From Bradyrhizobium vignae (GTDB lineage: Bacteria; Pseudomonadota; Alphaproteobacteria; Rhizobiales; Xanthobacteraceae): DNA of 64,000 nucleotides. The notes beneath the pieces were generated by a model, which was given only the letters and a program-made list of their open reading frames with translations, did not search any database and was not told the DNA's origin. Location of the stretch: the NCBI RefSeq assembly GCF_004114425.1, contig NZ_RDQF01000020.1:1-64000 (forward strand), read 5' to 3'. Position numbers and translations under genes: made by a program. Position 1 is the stretch's first letter, and every line of letters begins with the position of its first letter. This document shows positions 8,540 to 17,686 of this stretch, piece by piece.

Positions 8540-8761
8540 GATCGAAGTCTCTTGAAAGCAACTTTTTTGGCCCCGCAACGGGGGAACGAGAGCATAGGCC
8601 GAACGCAACAGGCAAGCGGCGCTGACAGCATGGCCGCTTGAGCAGAACGACAGGCAGTGCTGAAAGACCGTGGATTTACAGGCGAATTCGGCGCGGGCGG
8701 CGAATAAATTAAAGTTTCGTCATGTATGCGCGCACGCCGCGCTTCGTCGAGTCCAGCGCCG

Positions 8762-9250
8762 TCAGCCGCCGACGGCACCGTCCTTGATTTGGCCGCCGAC
8801 ACGCTCTGCGACTGCGTGCTTCAGCTCGATCCGGTCGCGCTGGGAAATCCCGAGCAGGTCGGAAGCACGCCAGACGACATTGTCCTCGAATTCGCTGACC
8901 TGGCCGTCGGCATAGACCAGCTCCCACATCATCTGCACGATGCGCTTGCGGCCCTCTTCGTCCAGCGAGCGCATGATGACGCTGGTGAAGTGATAGAGGT
9001 CCACCGCCTCGCCCTCGACCTCCGTCGCATCGGCGATCAGGCGATCCGCGGTGCCGCGATCGAGGCCGAAATGGCTTTCGATCAGGCTGTGCAGCTTGCG
9101 CTTCTCGGCTGCACTCGGCTGACCGTCCAGCGAGACCACATGGACCAGCAGGGCGGTCGCCGCCAGCCGATAATCGCTGTCGCCGAATGCGCGGTCCTGA
9201 GCTTGGGGACCGACAATGTCGGCGATGAACTGGCGCAAGCCGTCGAGCAT
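8762..9250 (-). CDS. TerB-family protein
   Basis: 162 residues, all helical. The repeated acidic pattern ALLVHVVSLDGQPSAAEKRKL and MMWELVYADGQVSEFEDNVV is the TerB/DjlA-type fold, in which conserved Asp residues may bind metal. Despite the tellurite-resistance name, such stand-alone proteins are widespread, with unknown roles. No other ter genes are nearby. A weak GGAAC-N16-GGTT element lies upstream at 9321-9345 on the minus strand and is not counted as a promoter. Confidence 0.8.
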   Translation of the reverse strand: MLDGLRQFIADIVGPQAQDRAFGDSDYRLAATALLVHVVSLDGQPSAAEKRKLHSLIESHFGLDRGTADRLIADATEVEGEAVDLYHFTSVIMRSLDEEGRKRIVQMMWELVYADGQVSEFEDNVVWRASDLLGISQRDRIELKHAVAERVGGQIKDGAVGG

Positions 9251-9387
9251 GAGGTCCTACCGAGATCAATGACGCCGCGAGGGGTGCGGCCGATACCAGC
9301 ATTATATGAGCGGGAAACTCAACCGGCGCAACGTGCGTCAGTTCCGCGCGCTGCATTACGTTTCAGCAATCCGGAGCGCGGCTCGCG

Positions 9388-9415
9388 GTCATGTCCAGGC
9401 TTGTCCGGACATGAC
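9388..9415. repeat. short palindromic intergenic repeat
   Basis: gtcatgtcc at 9388-9396 and ggacatgac at 9407-9415 form a hairpin in the gap between the cyclase (ends 9496) and TerB genes. The sequence is like the ends of the longer intergenic palindromes elsewhere in the window. No T tract follows on either strand. Confidence 0.6.
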
Positions 9416-9495
9416 GACGGTGGCTGGGATACGCACCTGCCTCGACACCGTCATTACTTGTGCATGAATGACGGCGCTGCGGCCGCCGCACTCCC

Positions 9496-10905
9496 TCACG
9501 GTATCTCGTACACCACCATCTTGTCGGCGATGCCGCGGAGCGCGGCCTGCTTCTGGATCGGCTTGATCGCGCGCCGCTCCAGCAGCTCGGCGACCGCCGG
9601 CGCATCCGCCACCGGCCCGGTGATGTGGATCTCCTGCGCGGTCGACAGGCTCTGCACGCGAGCCGCGATGTTGACCGTCTGGCCGAAATAATCCTGGCGC
9701 TCGTTGAGCGTCACCGCGAGGCAGGGACCTTCATGGATGCCGATCTTGAGAATGAGATCGTTGGCGCCGCGCTGCCTGTTCAATTCGTCCATGGCTGCGC
9801 GCATGCGCAGTCCGGCGGTGATGGCGTGCTCAGGTCTGACGAAGGTCGCCATGACGGCATCACCGATCGTCTTCACAACTGCACCCTTCTCGGCAGCGAT
9901 GATCTCCAGGAGCGCACGAAAATGCGCGCGCACAAGATCGAAAGCACTGAGGTCGCCGACGCGCTCGTACAGGGCCGTCGATCCCTTCAGGTCGGTGAAC
10001 AGGAAGGTCAACGATGTGATCTTCAATCGCTGGTCGACGTTGAGATTGTCGGCCTTGAAAACATCGCGGAACGTCTGATTGGACAGCATCCGCTTGGCGG
10101 TCAGAATTGGCTTGCGCTTGCCGATCATCTCATGCAGCGCGTCGGCAGCAATCCAGACCGAGGGCAACACGCGACCGCCCGATTGATTCTCGAGCGTAAG
10201 GCGCAACGGCCCGGGGCGCATCACCGTGGTCCCCGTAGGCGCCTCCAGCCTGTTGAACATGATCGAAAGCTGCTGGCGTTCGCTCGTCGGCTCACCCCGG
10301 ACGTCGAGGAAATGCGCCGAATGAGTGACCGGCTCGAACACGATGATGAACTGGCTGGGCAGGGTCAGCGAGAGGATTGCCTTCTCGCCGGCAGGCAATT
10401 CGAGTGCCTCGAGCGTCACCTCGTTGATCAGGCGCGCAAAGGTTTCATCGTTGATGTCGACGCCTGAACTCCAGAACATCTGCCGGACATATTCCCAGAT
10501 CGGCAGCGTGTCGGGATCATGAGCACCGATGCGGCGAACCCGCGGACTGACGGTGAAGGCCACCTCGACCATCTCATCGACAGATGCCTCGTATCCGGCT
10601 GCACAGAGCGCGCAGTTGTAGTCTTCGTGCTTCAACGATTTCAGCGTTGCGTGTGCGCCCAGGACCCCTCCGCAGCCAGGACACAGCACGTTCCAGCTCA
10701 TGTCGAACAGGCCAAGCCGCGAGGCATGCAGGAATCCGGAAATGACCTTCTCCTGGTCGAGCCCGGTGCGATCGGCAAAATCCAGCACATTGATGCGGTT
10801 AAGGTCGCGATCTTGACCCTGGGCGATCAGCTGCGCGATCGCATCGACAACCTTCGGATCGGCGGTCTGCTTCAGAACGGAAAACTGGGCCTGGATGTCG
10901 CTCAT
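9496..10905 (-). CDS. class III adenylate/guanylate cyclase with N-terminal zinc-ribbon region
   Basis: 469 residues, soluble. Residues about 70-105 hold two CxxC pairs (Cys75/Cys78 and Cys98/Cys101), a probable zinc ribbon; residues 110-290 are an undefined domain. The C-terminal class III catalytic domain (about 297-469) has the metal-binding Asp305 in FLFTDLKGST and Asp349 in KTIGDAVMATF, so it should be active, most likely making cAMP. Such cyclases are very numerous in Bradyrhizobium. The zinc-ribbon region probably senses a ligand or partner; this is inference. Transcribed alone, about 50 bases downstream of the P450 gene stop. Confidence 0.88.
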   Translation of the reverse strand: MSDIQAQFSVLKQTADPKVVDAIAQLIAQGQDRDLNRINVLDFADRTGLDQEKVISGFLHASRLGLFDMSWNVLCPGCGGVLGAHATLKSLKHEDYNCALCAAGYEASVDEMVEVAFTVSPRVRRIGAHDPDTLPIWEYVRQMFWSSGVDINDETFARLINEVTLEALELPAGEKAILSLTLPSQFIIVFEPVTHSAHFLDVRGEPTSERQQLSIMFNRLEAPTGTTVMRPGPLRLTLENQSGGRVLPSVWIAADALHEMIGKRKPILTAKRMLSNQTFRDVFKADNLNVDQRLKITSLTFLFTDLKGSTALYERVGDLSAFDLVRAHFRALLEIIAAEKGAVVKTIGDAVMATFVRPEHAITAGLRMRAAMDELNRQRGANDLILKIGIHEGPCLAVTLNERQDYFGQTVNIAARVQSLSTAQEIHITGPVADAPAVAELLERRAIKPIQKQAALRGIADKMVVYEIP

Positions 10906-10956
10906 GGCAGGGGCTCTATCTAGGATGAATCACGCCGTCGGCCGGACGAGCGCCTG

Positions 10957-12327
10957 TCACCGACGCGTGATGCGGAACATGGGCGAATGGTCCGGCTGGG
11001 TGGTGACGACGCCTTGCGGAATCACGGGAACAGCCTGATCGGCGAGCTCGACGCGGAAGGCGCCGATCAACCGGGCCAGGGCCAGCACGGATTCGGCTTG
11101 CGCGAACGGCGCGCCGATGCAGACGCGCGGACCTGCGCCGAACGGCAGATAGGCGAAGCGGTCCGGCGCCTCTTTCGACATGAAGCGCTTTGGAATGAAC
11201 GCGTTCGGCTGATCCCACAGCTTCTCGTGCCGATGCAGCAACCAGGGCGCGATCATGATGATGTCGCCCTTGCCGATCTCGACGCCCGCGGCATTGTCCC
11301 TCTCGCGCGCGGCTCGCGCGACCAGGAAGGCGGGCGGATAGAGCCGCATGGTCTCGTCGATCACGGCGCGGGTGAATTTCTGGCGATCGATGTCGGCGAT
11401 ACTGTCGAGATGCTCGCCGCTTGTCTCGGACGCGAGCTCTTCCTGCGTCTCCGGATCGAGCGCGAGCAGATAGAGCGCCCAGAACAGCGCCGTCGCCGTG
11501 GTCTCGTGACCCGCCAGGATCATGGTCGCGACCTCGTCGACGAGCTGCTCGTCCGAGAAGCCCTTGCCCGTTTCGGGATCGCGCGCCTCGTCCATGAGAT
11601 CGAACAGGTCGCGCGGCGGCGCGCCATCCTTCTTGCCGGCCGCGCGACGTTCGGCGATCAGCATGGCAACGAACTCGGTCCAGCGCTTGCGGAAACGGGC
11701 GCGCGCAAGATCCATCGGGCTCGGCCACGACACCGGCAGTACCATGTCGAGGAAATAGGGACGTCCCAACCGCGCGGCATATTCCATGATGAAGTTGCGC
11801 AGGGTCGCGCCGTGCCGGTCCATGCCGAACGAGAACATCGTGCGCCCGGCGATCTCGAGGGTCATGCGCTGCATGACCTCGCGCAGGTCGACGTCTTCGC
11901 CCGCGCGCGCATCGAGCTTTGCGATGGTCTCGTCGAGTACCGCCGTCATGTGCGGGACGAGATTTGCGGTGGCGCGCGGGGTGAAGGCTGGCGCGAGGGT
12001 GCGGCGCTGAAATGTCCAGGAATGACCTTCCGCGATCAGGAGGCCGTCGCCTAGCACGGGGCGCAGCATGCGGATGCCGGCCGGCGTGCGCGTGTAATTC
12101 TCGTAATTGCTGAGCAGGACGTGCCGGATCGCATCCGGCTGGTTCAGGATAAAACTGTTGCGGAAGAAGAAGCGGCCCGGGATGACGTCTTCCTCATAGG
12201 CGCGCTGCCCCCAGGTCGCGATCATGTTCTGCCGGATCACCGCGAGACGGCCGAAGAACGACATGTCGTCGGGCGCACGCGGGGGAGCGGGAGGGATGAT
12301 GGGCCGACGCACGCTGGCGATATTCAT
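10957..12327 (-). CDS. cytochrome P450
   Basis: 456 residues, full length. The I-helix oxygen-binding motif AGHETTATALFW, the K-helix ExxR as ETMRLYPP and the haem-binding loop FGAGPRVCIG (Cys403) are all present. There is no N-terminal membrane anchor, so it is a soluble bacterial monooxygenase needing separate ferredoxin and reductase partners, none of which is encoded next to it. The substrate is unknown; the sequence resembles fatty-acid/CYP4-like bacterial P450s. It lies between the cyclase and a Tat-exported hydrolase, all on the minus strand. Confidence 0.93.
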   Translation of the reverse strand: MNIASVRRPIIPPAPPRAPDDMSFFGRLAVIRQNMIATWGQRAYEEDVIPGRFFFRNSFILNQPDAIRHVLLSNYENYTRTPAGIRMLRPVLGDGLLIAEGHSWTFQRRTLAPAFTPRATANLVPHMTAVLDETIAKLDARAGEDVDLREVMQRMTLEIAGRTMFSFGMDRHGATLRNFIMEYAARLGRPYFLDMVLPVSWPSPMDLARARFRKRWTEFVAMLIAERRAAGKKDGAPPRDLFDLMDEARDPETGKGFSDEQLVDEVATMILAGHETTATALFWALYLLALDPETQEELASETSGEHLDSIADIDRQKFTRAVIDETMRLYPPAFLVARAARERDNAAGVEIGKGDIIMIAPWLLHRHEKLWDQPNAFIPKRFMSKEAPDRFAYLPFGAGPRVCIGAPFAQAESVLALARLIGAFRVELADQAVPVIPQGVVTTQPDHSPMFRITRR

Positions 12328-12361
12328 GGCTCTCTCCCGCGGATGTGACGCAGGCTAATAG

Positions 12362-13735
12362 CTAGTAAGTCAGCTCGGCAATCGCAATCCGGTTCTCGGC
12401 GGCAGGCCAGGTGCGGGCCACGATCCGCTCTTCGCCGAATTGAGCCACGATGTTACGTCCGACCTCGCTGGCCGGAAGCCGCAGTGTTGCTGTCGCATCC
12501 GTGGGCACGCCCGGCTTGACGTCGGCCGGCTCCCTGCCGTCGAACAGCACCACGTCCCGCGGCAGTCCGAAATAGCCGCGCGGACGCGACATGATCACGA
12601 CCGCGTCGGCATCCTTGTCGGCCGGTCCGACCGGGCGCGCGGGCCGGAGGTGCACGACGTCGGACGAGCGCGGGAAGGGCGAGCGGTAGATGTGCGTGAT
12701 CGGCGCATCCGGCGCCGCCAGCACGAATTCGAGCGACCAGGACGGCTCGACCTGCGCCGGCCCCCAGCGGCCGTCAGCGCCGGTCTTCGTGCTGTGCACG
12801 GCACTGCCCATGCGCTCGCCGGTTTCGGGATCGACACGGAAGATATCGACGGTTGCACCCGCCACCGGGCGATTGGTCGATACGCCGCCGGGCGTGCCCG
12901 TGACCAGGCCGCTCAGCCTCACATTCGTCTCCGGCACAATCGCGATGCGCGCGGGCTCACGCCCGGCGATGAACTTGTAGATCTCCCGGAACGCGCGCGG
13001 ATGGAACGTGACCTCGCGATGGTCGAGCGCGCCGAGCACGAGGTTGGTGGCGCCCCTCAGCTCGGGCCCCTCTGCGTTGACATTGGTCGGTGTGCCAGGC
13101 TTGCCGATGAAGCGGCCGTCGGGTTGCGCATATTTGTCCAGACCGTCGCTGCGCAGCGTGAGGAAGGCAACCCCCGGCGTCACCTCGCTCTCGCCTTCGT
13201 TCAGGCTGCGCAGGAACGTGCCGCGGCCGTTGAACTCGTTGTTCGGCTGGTCGTCGGTCGCGAACACGCCGTGATTGGGCGTGCCGCACAGCACGGCGTG
13301 GCTGACATCGCCGGCGCCGCCATTCTTGATGACGTTGCGAATGGCGTAGCCGCCGCGCGAGCTGCCGACCAGCGCCACGCGCGTCGCACCGGTCCGGCGC
13401 TTCAGCTCGGCGATGGCAGCGGCCAGCTCGCGGCGCTGGTCCTCGGTCGAGGAACGCCCCGCCTGCTCGAGCTTGTCGTCGCTGCGCGCCAGGGGATCGG
13501 TGAAATTGATCGCCATCATGCGCTCGCGCGCAACGCCATTGGATTCCATCCGCCAGAGCGTCGTCATCCAGAGCGCGTCATAGTCCCCATTGCCGTGAAC
13601 GAACAGGATCGGCGGCACCTCCGTGCTCGGCGCGGCCGCCGGCGCGGTCTGCGCGATCGCAGCCGTCCGCAAGCTCGCAACTGCGAAAGGCAAGCTGCCA
13701 ACGCCCTGCAAAATCGTCCGTCGTGACAGCTTCAT
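12362..13735 (-). CDS. Tat-exported alpha/beta hydrolase with C-terminal beta-sandwich domain
   Basis: 457 residues. The N terminus MKLSRRTILQ with a following hydrophobic stretch is a twin-arginine signal, with cleavage near AIAQ. The hydrolase part has LFVHGNGDYD and the nucleophile motif GSSRGG at 124-129 (Ser126). The region after about residue 260 (LSGLVTGTPGG... VDIFRVDPETG... GADGRWGP) looks like a carboxypeptidase-regulatory or transthyretin-like beta-sandwich. Export folded through Tat suggests a periplasmic lipase/esterase-like enzyme. The substrate is not evident. It ends about 35 bases upstream of the P450 gene and may be transcribed with it. Confidence 0.75.
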   Translation of the reverse strand: MKLSRRTILQGVGSLPFAVASLRTAAIAQTAPAAAPSTEVPPILFVHGNGDYDALWMTTLWRMESNGVARERMMAINFTDPLARSDDKLEQAGRSSTEDQRRELAAAIAELKRRTGATRVALVGSSRGGYAIRNVIKNGGAGDVSHAVLCGTPNHGVFATDDQPNNEFNGRGTFLRSLNEGESEVTPGVAFLTLRSDGLDKYAQPDGRFIGKPGTPTNVNAEGPELRGATNLVLGALDHREVTFHPRAFREIYKFIAGREPARIAIVPETNVRLSGLVTGTPGGVSTNRPVAGATVDIFRVDPETGERMGSAVHSTKTGADGRWGPAQVEPSWSLEFVLAAPDAPITHIYRSPFPRSSDVVHLRPARPVGPADKDADAVVIMSRPRGYFGLPRDVVLFDGREPADVKPGVPTDATATLRLPASEVGRNIVAQFGEERIVARTWPAAENRIAIAELTY

Positions 13736-13872
13736 CTGTTCCTCCCCGGCAAACCGCCTCTTTGCACCGCTTATACCGGCCTAAACGCTGGACAGCGAAG
13801 GACTTTCGCGGGCATCACTGAATTTGCCGGAATCGCCTGGGACCATTTCTGCAAGACCGTTTGGAAGGGGAT

Positions 13873-15561
13873 ATGACCGAGCAGACGAACCGCCAGAAAA
13901 GTGCCGCCGACGGCATTGCCGCACCCCTGCGGTACACCGTGTTTCGGCGGATCTGGCTCGCCAGCCTGCTCTCCAATCTCGGCCTCCTGATCCAGGGCGT
14001 GGGCGCGGCCTGGGCGATGACGCAGATGGCGGCCTCGGCAGACAAGGTGGCCCTGGTGCAGACCGCCCTGATGCTGCCGATCATGCTGATCTCGATGCCG
14101 GCTGGCGCCATCGCCGACATGTATGACCGCCGCATCGTCAGCGTGATTTCACTGTCGATCGCGCTGATCGGCGCAACGGCCCTGACGATCTTGGCCGGCC
14201 TCAAGCTCATCACCCCGGAAACGCTGCTCGCCTTCTGCTTCGTCGTCGGCAGCGGCAACGCGCTGTTCGGCCCGGCCTGGCAATCCTCGGTCAGCGAGCA
14301 GGTGCCGCCCGATGCACTGCCTTCGGCCGTCGCGCTGAACGGTATCAGCTACAACATCGCGCGCAGCTTCGGTCCGGCGGTCGGCGGCGTCATCGTCGCT
14401 GCGCTCGGCGCGGTCGCCGCGTTCGCCTGCAATGCGATCCTCTATCTGCCGCTTCTGCTGGTGCTGCTGCTCTGGCGCCGCAGCACCGAGCCCTCGCGCC
14501 TGCCGCGGGAAAAGCTCAACCGCGCCATGGTCTCGGGCGTGCGCTACATCACCAATTCGCCGCCGATCAAGATCGTGCTGTTGCGCACGCTGGTGATGGG
14601 CCTGATCGGCGGCGCGGTGATGGCGCTGATGCCGCTGGTCGCGCGTGACCTGCTGCGTGGCGGCGCGCAGACCTACGGCATCATGCTGGGTGCCTTCGGC
14701 ATGGGCGCGGTGATCGGCGCGCTCAACATCCACGAATTGCGCAAGCGCATGAGCGGCGAGGCCGCGATCCGCGCCTGCACCATCTCGATGGCTTTCGCGA
14801 TGGCCGCCCTGGCCCTGAGCACGGAGCCGGTGCTGACGGCGACCGCGCTGGTCTTGGCCGGCGCGGTCTGGATGGCTGCGATCGCGCTGTTCAACATCGG
14901 CGTGCAGCTCTCGGCGCCGCGCTGGGTCGCGGGCCGCTCGCTGGCGGCGTTCCAGGCGTCGATTTCCGGTGGCATCGCCATCGGCGCCTGGGGCTGGGGC
15001 CATCTCACCGACTATGCCGGCGTCGAGATCGCATTGCTGACGGCGGCAGGCCTGATGCTGATCTCGCCGCTGCTCGGCATTCGGCTGGCGATGCCGCGCG
15101 TCGGCGCGCGCAACGAGGATGCAGAGGTGCTGGCCGATCCCGAGGTGAAGCTGTCGCTGACCGGGCGTAGCGGGCCGCTGGTGGTCGAGATCGAATACCG
15201 CGTCGCGCAAGAGAACGCGCGCGCGTTCCACAACGTGATGCAGGACGTGCAGCTCTCACGCCAGCGCAACGGCGCCTATGGCTGGTCGATCGCCCGCGAC
15301 ATCGCCGATCCCGAACTGTGGACCGAGCGCTATCATTGCCCGACCTGGTTCGATTACCTGCGCCAGCGCAACCGCTCGACCCAGTCCGAACGCGCGCTGC
15401 ATCAGCAGGCGATCGATTTCCACATCGGTCCCGAGCCGGTTCGGATCCGCCGCATGCTGGAGCGCCCATTCGGTTCGGTGCGCTGGAAGGACGAGACGCC
15501 GGACCGGGCGAATAGCGAGGTGCTGCCCGTGGTCGCGACCGCGACAGGGAGCGGCACGTAG
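13873..15561 (+). CDS. MFS exporter (EntS-like) with C-terminal ABM-like domain
   Basis: 562 residues from the ATG at 13873, which has GGAAGGGG just upstream; the TTG at 13861 lies inside that ribosome-binding site. Residues 1 to about 410 form 12 membrane helices of the MFS_3 (enterobactin exporter-like) family, with the loop motif GAIADMYDRRI. Residues about 430-540 (PLVVEIEYRVAQENARAFHN... WSIARDIADPELWTERYHC) form a soluble ferredoxin-like domain of the antibiotic-biosynthesis-monooxygenase type. The combination recurs in MFS_3 proteins. The cargo is unknown, and no siderophore genes are nearby. Confidence 0.85.
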   Translation: MTEQTNRQKSAADGIAAPLRYTVFRRIWLASLLSNLGLLIQGVGAAWAMTQMAASADKVALVQTALMLPIMLISMPAGAIADMYDRRIVSVISLSIALIGATALTILAGLKLITPETLLAFCFVVGSGNALFGPAWQSSVSEQVPPDALPSAVALNGISYNIARSFGPAVGGVIVAALGAVAAFACNAILYLPLLLVLLLWRRSTEPSRLPREKLNRAMVSGVRYITNSPPIKIVLLRTLVMGLIGGAVMALMPLVARDLLRGGAQTYGIMLGAFGMGAVIGALNIHELRKRMSGEAAIRACTISMAFAMAALALSTEPVLTATALVLAGAVWMAAIALFNIGVQLSAPRWVAGRSLAAFQASISGGIAIGAWGWGHLTDYAGVEIALLTAAGLMLISPLLGIRLAMPRVGARNEDAEVLADPEVKLSLTGRSGPLVVEIEYRVAQENARAFHNVMQDVQLSRQRNGAYGWSIARDIADPELWTERYHCPTWFDYLRQRNRSTQSERALHQQAIDFHIGPEPVRIRRMLERPFGSVRWKDETPDRANSEVLPVVATATGSGT

Positions 15562-15652
15562 CTTCTTTCGGCCCGTAGCCCGCATGAGCGAAGCGACATG
15601 CGGGGCCAAGCGTTCCCGGATTTCGCTGCGCTCATCCGTGCTACAGAAATCG

Positions 15653-15868
15653 TTACTGCCCGTGTTCCGTCAGCACCTTGTCACAGGCCTTGCTCAGGCG
15701 CGTGCGGTTCTGCTTCAGGCAGGCGAGCACGGCGCCATCACCATTGTTCATCACGGCGCGGCAGAAGCGCGAGACGTCGCGCGCGCAGGCATCGTGGCCG
15801 GGCTGCTGTTGTGCGGATGCAGCCGATGCGCACAGCAGAAAAGGGATGATGAAAAGAAATCTGGCCAT
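15653..15868 (-). CDS. small secreted Cys-rich-repeat protein
   Basis: 71 residues from the ATG at 15868 (MARFLFIIPFLLCASAASAQ is a clear signal peptide); the frame is open further upstream but that part is not signal-like. The mature part has four Cys in the pattern C-x7-C-x12-C-x12-C (DACARDVSRFCR..., LACLKQNRTRLSKAC), resembling the cysteine-rich repeat of GLG1/Cys_rich_FGFR proteins. A periplasmic role is likely; the function is unknown. A paralogue lies next door at 16035. Confidence 0.75.
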   Translation of the reverse strand: MARFLFIIPFLLCASAASAQQQPGHDACARDVSRFCRAVMNNGDGAVLACLKQNRTRLSKACDKVLTEHGQ

Positions 15869-15970
15869 CGCGTAATGCCTCGTAGCGCAAAAGAATGTGC
15901 GGGCGAAGCTAGTGCGACGATACCGGGGCTGCAACGGCTTTGTTGACTGGCTGCAAGGCGCCGCCGCATG

Positions 15971-15991
15971 GTCCCGGCTTCATGCCGGGAC
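15971..15991. terminator. stem-loop downstream of the second Cys-rich gene
   Basis: gtcccggc and gccgggac enclose a five-base loop. It lies about 45 bases past the stop of the gene at 16035 in its direction of transcription, so it may terminate or stabilise that mRNA. There is no T run, so intrinsic termination is uncertain. Confidence 0.4.
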
Positions 15992-16034
15992 ACATCGCAA
16001 GGGGAGCTGACCAGCGCAATGATCGCCGCGTTGC

Positions 16035-16328
16035 TTACTGCTTGTCCTGGGCGTCAGCGATCTTGCGCGAGGCGCCCTTGGCGAGATCCTTGTCCATCAC
16101 CGCGCGGCAGCCGGCGCTTAAGTCAGAGCGGTGCTTGACCATGCAGGCCGTGATCTTCGGGATGTTGGGGATCTCCGCCGAGCAGAGGCGGAAGGCATCG
16201 CCAGTGCACATCTGCTGCGCCTCGGCCGAGAACGCGAAGCTCGAGCTCGTCGAGATGATCGAGACGATGGCGGCAAAGCCCAAGGCCAGGCTGGCGTCAC
16301 GGATCTTGCTGGTAAACGACTTGGTCAT
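16035..16328 (-). CDS. secreted Cys-rich-repeat protein, paralogue of the neighbour
   Basis: 97 residues from the ATG at 16328; the start at 16355 would add nine residues. Signal peptide about 1-35 (SLALGFAAIVSIISTSSSFAFSA). The mature part repeats the neighbour's spacing: QMCTGDAFRLCSAEIPNIPKI then ACMVKHRSDLSAGC, again four Cys with the same R-x-C and C-x5-R-x-x-L-S patterns. The tail is polar (LAKGASRKIADAQDKQ). Function unknown. The two genes probably arose by duplication and are separated by about 165 bases. Confidence 0.75.
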   Translation of the reverse strand: MTKSFTSKIRDASLALGFAAIVSIISTSSSFAFSAEAQQMCTGDAFRLCSAEIPNIPKITACMVKHRSDLSAGCRAVMDKDLAKGASRKIADAQDKQ

Positions 16329-16581
16329 TTGAAGCTCCCATTGGAACCGCGACAAGCGGCCCCGTTATCGATGGGAGCTACGATGATCCGGGAAATCCGT
16401 TTCCACTGTGATGACGCTCACGGGAGGCCGATCCTCTGTGATCCCGGTCACTTTGGCGCACCCCGCTGAAATTCCTCCACGACCGCCGTCGCGTTGGTGT
16501 CACGTTAACTCTTACTTCGCATTAATGGCTTGTCGCGCGGGAAATTCCGCCGGTTTGGTTGCGTAATTGGAAAGAGTAGCG

Positions 16582-17631
16582 ATGCGTAATGCGTTGGGCC
16601 TGATGCTGGCCAGTGTAGTTGCGGCGGTCGTGATCGCCGCCGGCGGTTGGTTTTATTATTCCGCGCGCGCCGACCAGGGCGCTCCCAAGACGATTGCCGC
16701 CCGTACCGCCGACCCGTTGCCGGCACAGGCGAAGCTCGCCGCCAAGGACGACGTCGAGACCACCGCGGCGATCGCGGCCAAGCCGGCCGCAGCGGCTCCG
16801 GCACCCGCGCCGGTCATGCCGATGCAGCCGAAACAGGCCTGCGCCAATCCGAACGCGTTGGGCGTGTCCCGCGTGGTCGAGATCGACACGACAGGCGGTC
16901 CGGGCTTCGGCTTCGAGCATTTCAAGCAGTTCGACTTCCTCACCGAGAAGGAGGTCGTGCTGACCTTCGACGACGGCCCGTGGCCGGTCAACACGCCCGC
17001 CGTGCTGAAGGCGCTCGCGGACGAATGCACCAAGGGCCTGTTCTTCTCGGTCGGCAAGCACGCGACCTACCATCCGGAAATCCTGCGCCAGGTGCTGGCC
17101 CAGGGCCACACGGTCGGCACGCACACCTGGTCGCATGTCAACCTGAACAGCAAGAAGATGACCGAGCAACAAGTCAAGGACGAGGTCGAGAAGGGTTTTA
17201 GCGCGGTGCGCTTCGCGCTCGGCACCAACCCGGCGCCGTTCTTCCGCTTCCCGCAGCTCCAGCACAATCCGGCGATGGTGACCTATTTCGGCACCCGCAA
17301 CGTCGCGATGTTCTCGACCGACATCGACTCCTTCGATTTCAGGAAGGGTGCCACGCCCGAGAAGATCGTCGAGACCGTGATGACCAGGCTCGACAAGCTC
17401 GGCAAGGGCATCATCCTGATGCATGACTTCCAGAAGCACACCGGCGAAGCCATGCCGGCGCTGCTCGCGCGGCTCAAGGCCGGCGGCTACAAGGTCGTGC
17501 AGATGAAAGCGAAGACGACGCTTCAGACGCTGCCGGAATATGACGAGGCGCTGATGAAGGACATGAAGGTGCCGACCGCCGGCACGAACACGCGCCCGAT
17601 CTCGAGCGTGGTGCAGACGGTCTCGCAATAA
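16582..17631 (+). CDS. membrane-anchored polysaccharide deacetylase
   Basis: 349 residues from the ATG at 16582, with GGAAAGAG upstream. An N-terminal anchor (about 6-25, GLMLASVVAAVVIAAGGWFY) is followed by an Ala/Pro-rich linker and a NodB-homology domain from about 120. The metal-binding triad Asp131 with His181 and His185 is intact (TFDDGPWPVN, GTHTWSHVN), and the conserved C-terminal motif IILMHDFQKHT carries the catalytic His. It should de-N-acetylate a peptidoglycan- or chitin-like polymer in the periplasm. A hairpin terminator follows. Confidence 0.88.
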   Translation: MRNALGLMLASVVAAVVIAAGGWFYYSARADQGAPKTIAARTADPLPAQAKLAAKDDVETTAAIAAKPAAAAPAPAPVMPMQPKQACANPNALGVSRVVEIDTTGGPGFGFEHFKQFDFLTEKEVVLTFDDGPWPVNTPAVLKALADECTKGLFFSVGKHATYHPEILRQVLAQGHTVGTHTWSHVNLNSKKMTEQQVKDEVEKGFSAVRFALGTNPAPFFRFPQLQHNPAMVTYFGTRNVAMFSTDIDSFDFRKGATPEKIVETVMTRLDKLGKGIILMHDFQKHTGEAMPALLARLKAGGYKVVQMKAKTTLQTLPEYDEALMKDMKVPTAGTNTRPISSVVQTVSQ

Positions 17632-17658
17632 AGGCGATCGCCACTTCAAGATGCACAT

Positions 17659-17686
17659 GGCCGGGCCTTCGCCCGGCCATTTGCTT
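17659..17686 (+). terminator. terminator of the polysaccharide deacetylase gene
   Basis: ggccgggc/gcccggcc stem around a short ttc-type loop (17659-17678), followed by atttgctt, about 30 bases past the stop codon. Confidence 0.6.

Noticed and set aside
9321..9345. GGAAC-N16-GGTT upstream of the TerB gene, like an EcfG stress promoter
   Set aside because: One mismatch in a short motif in a GC-rich genome is expected by chance.
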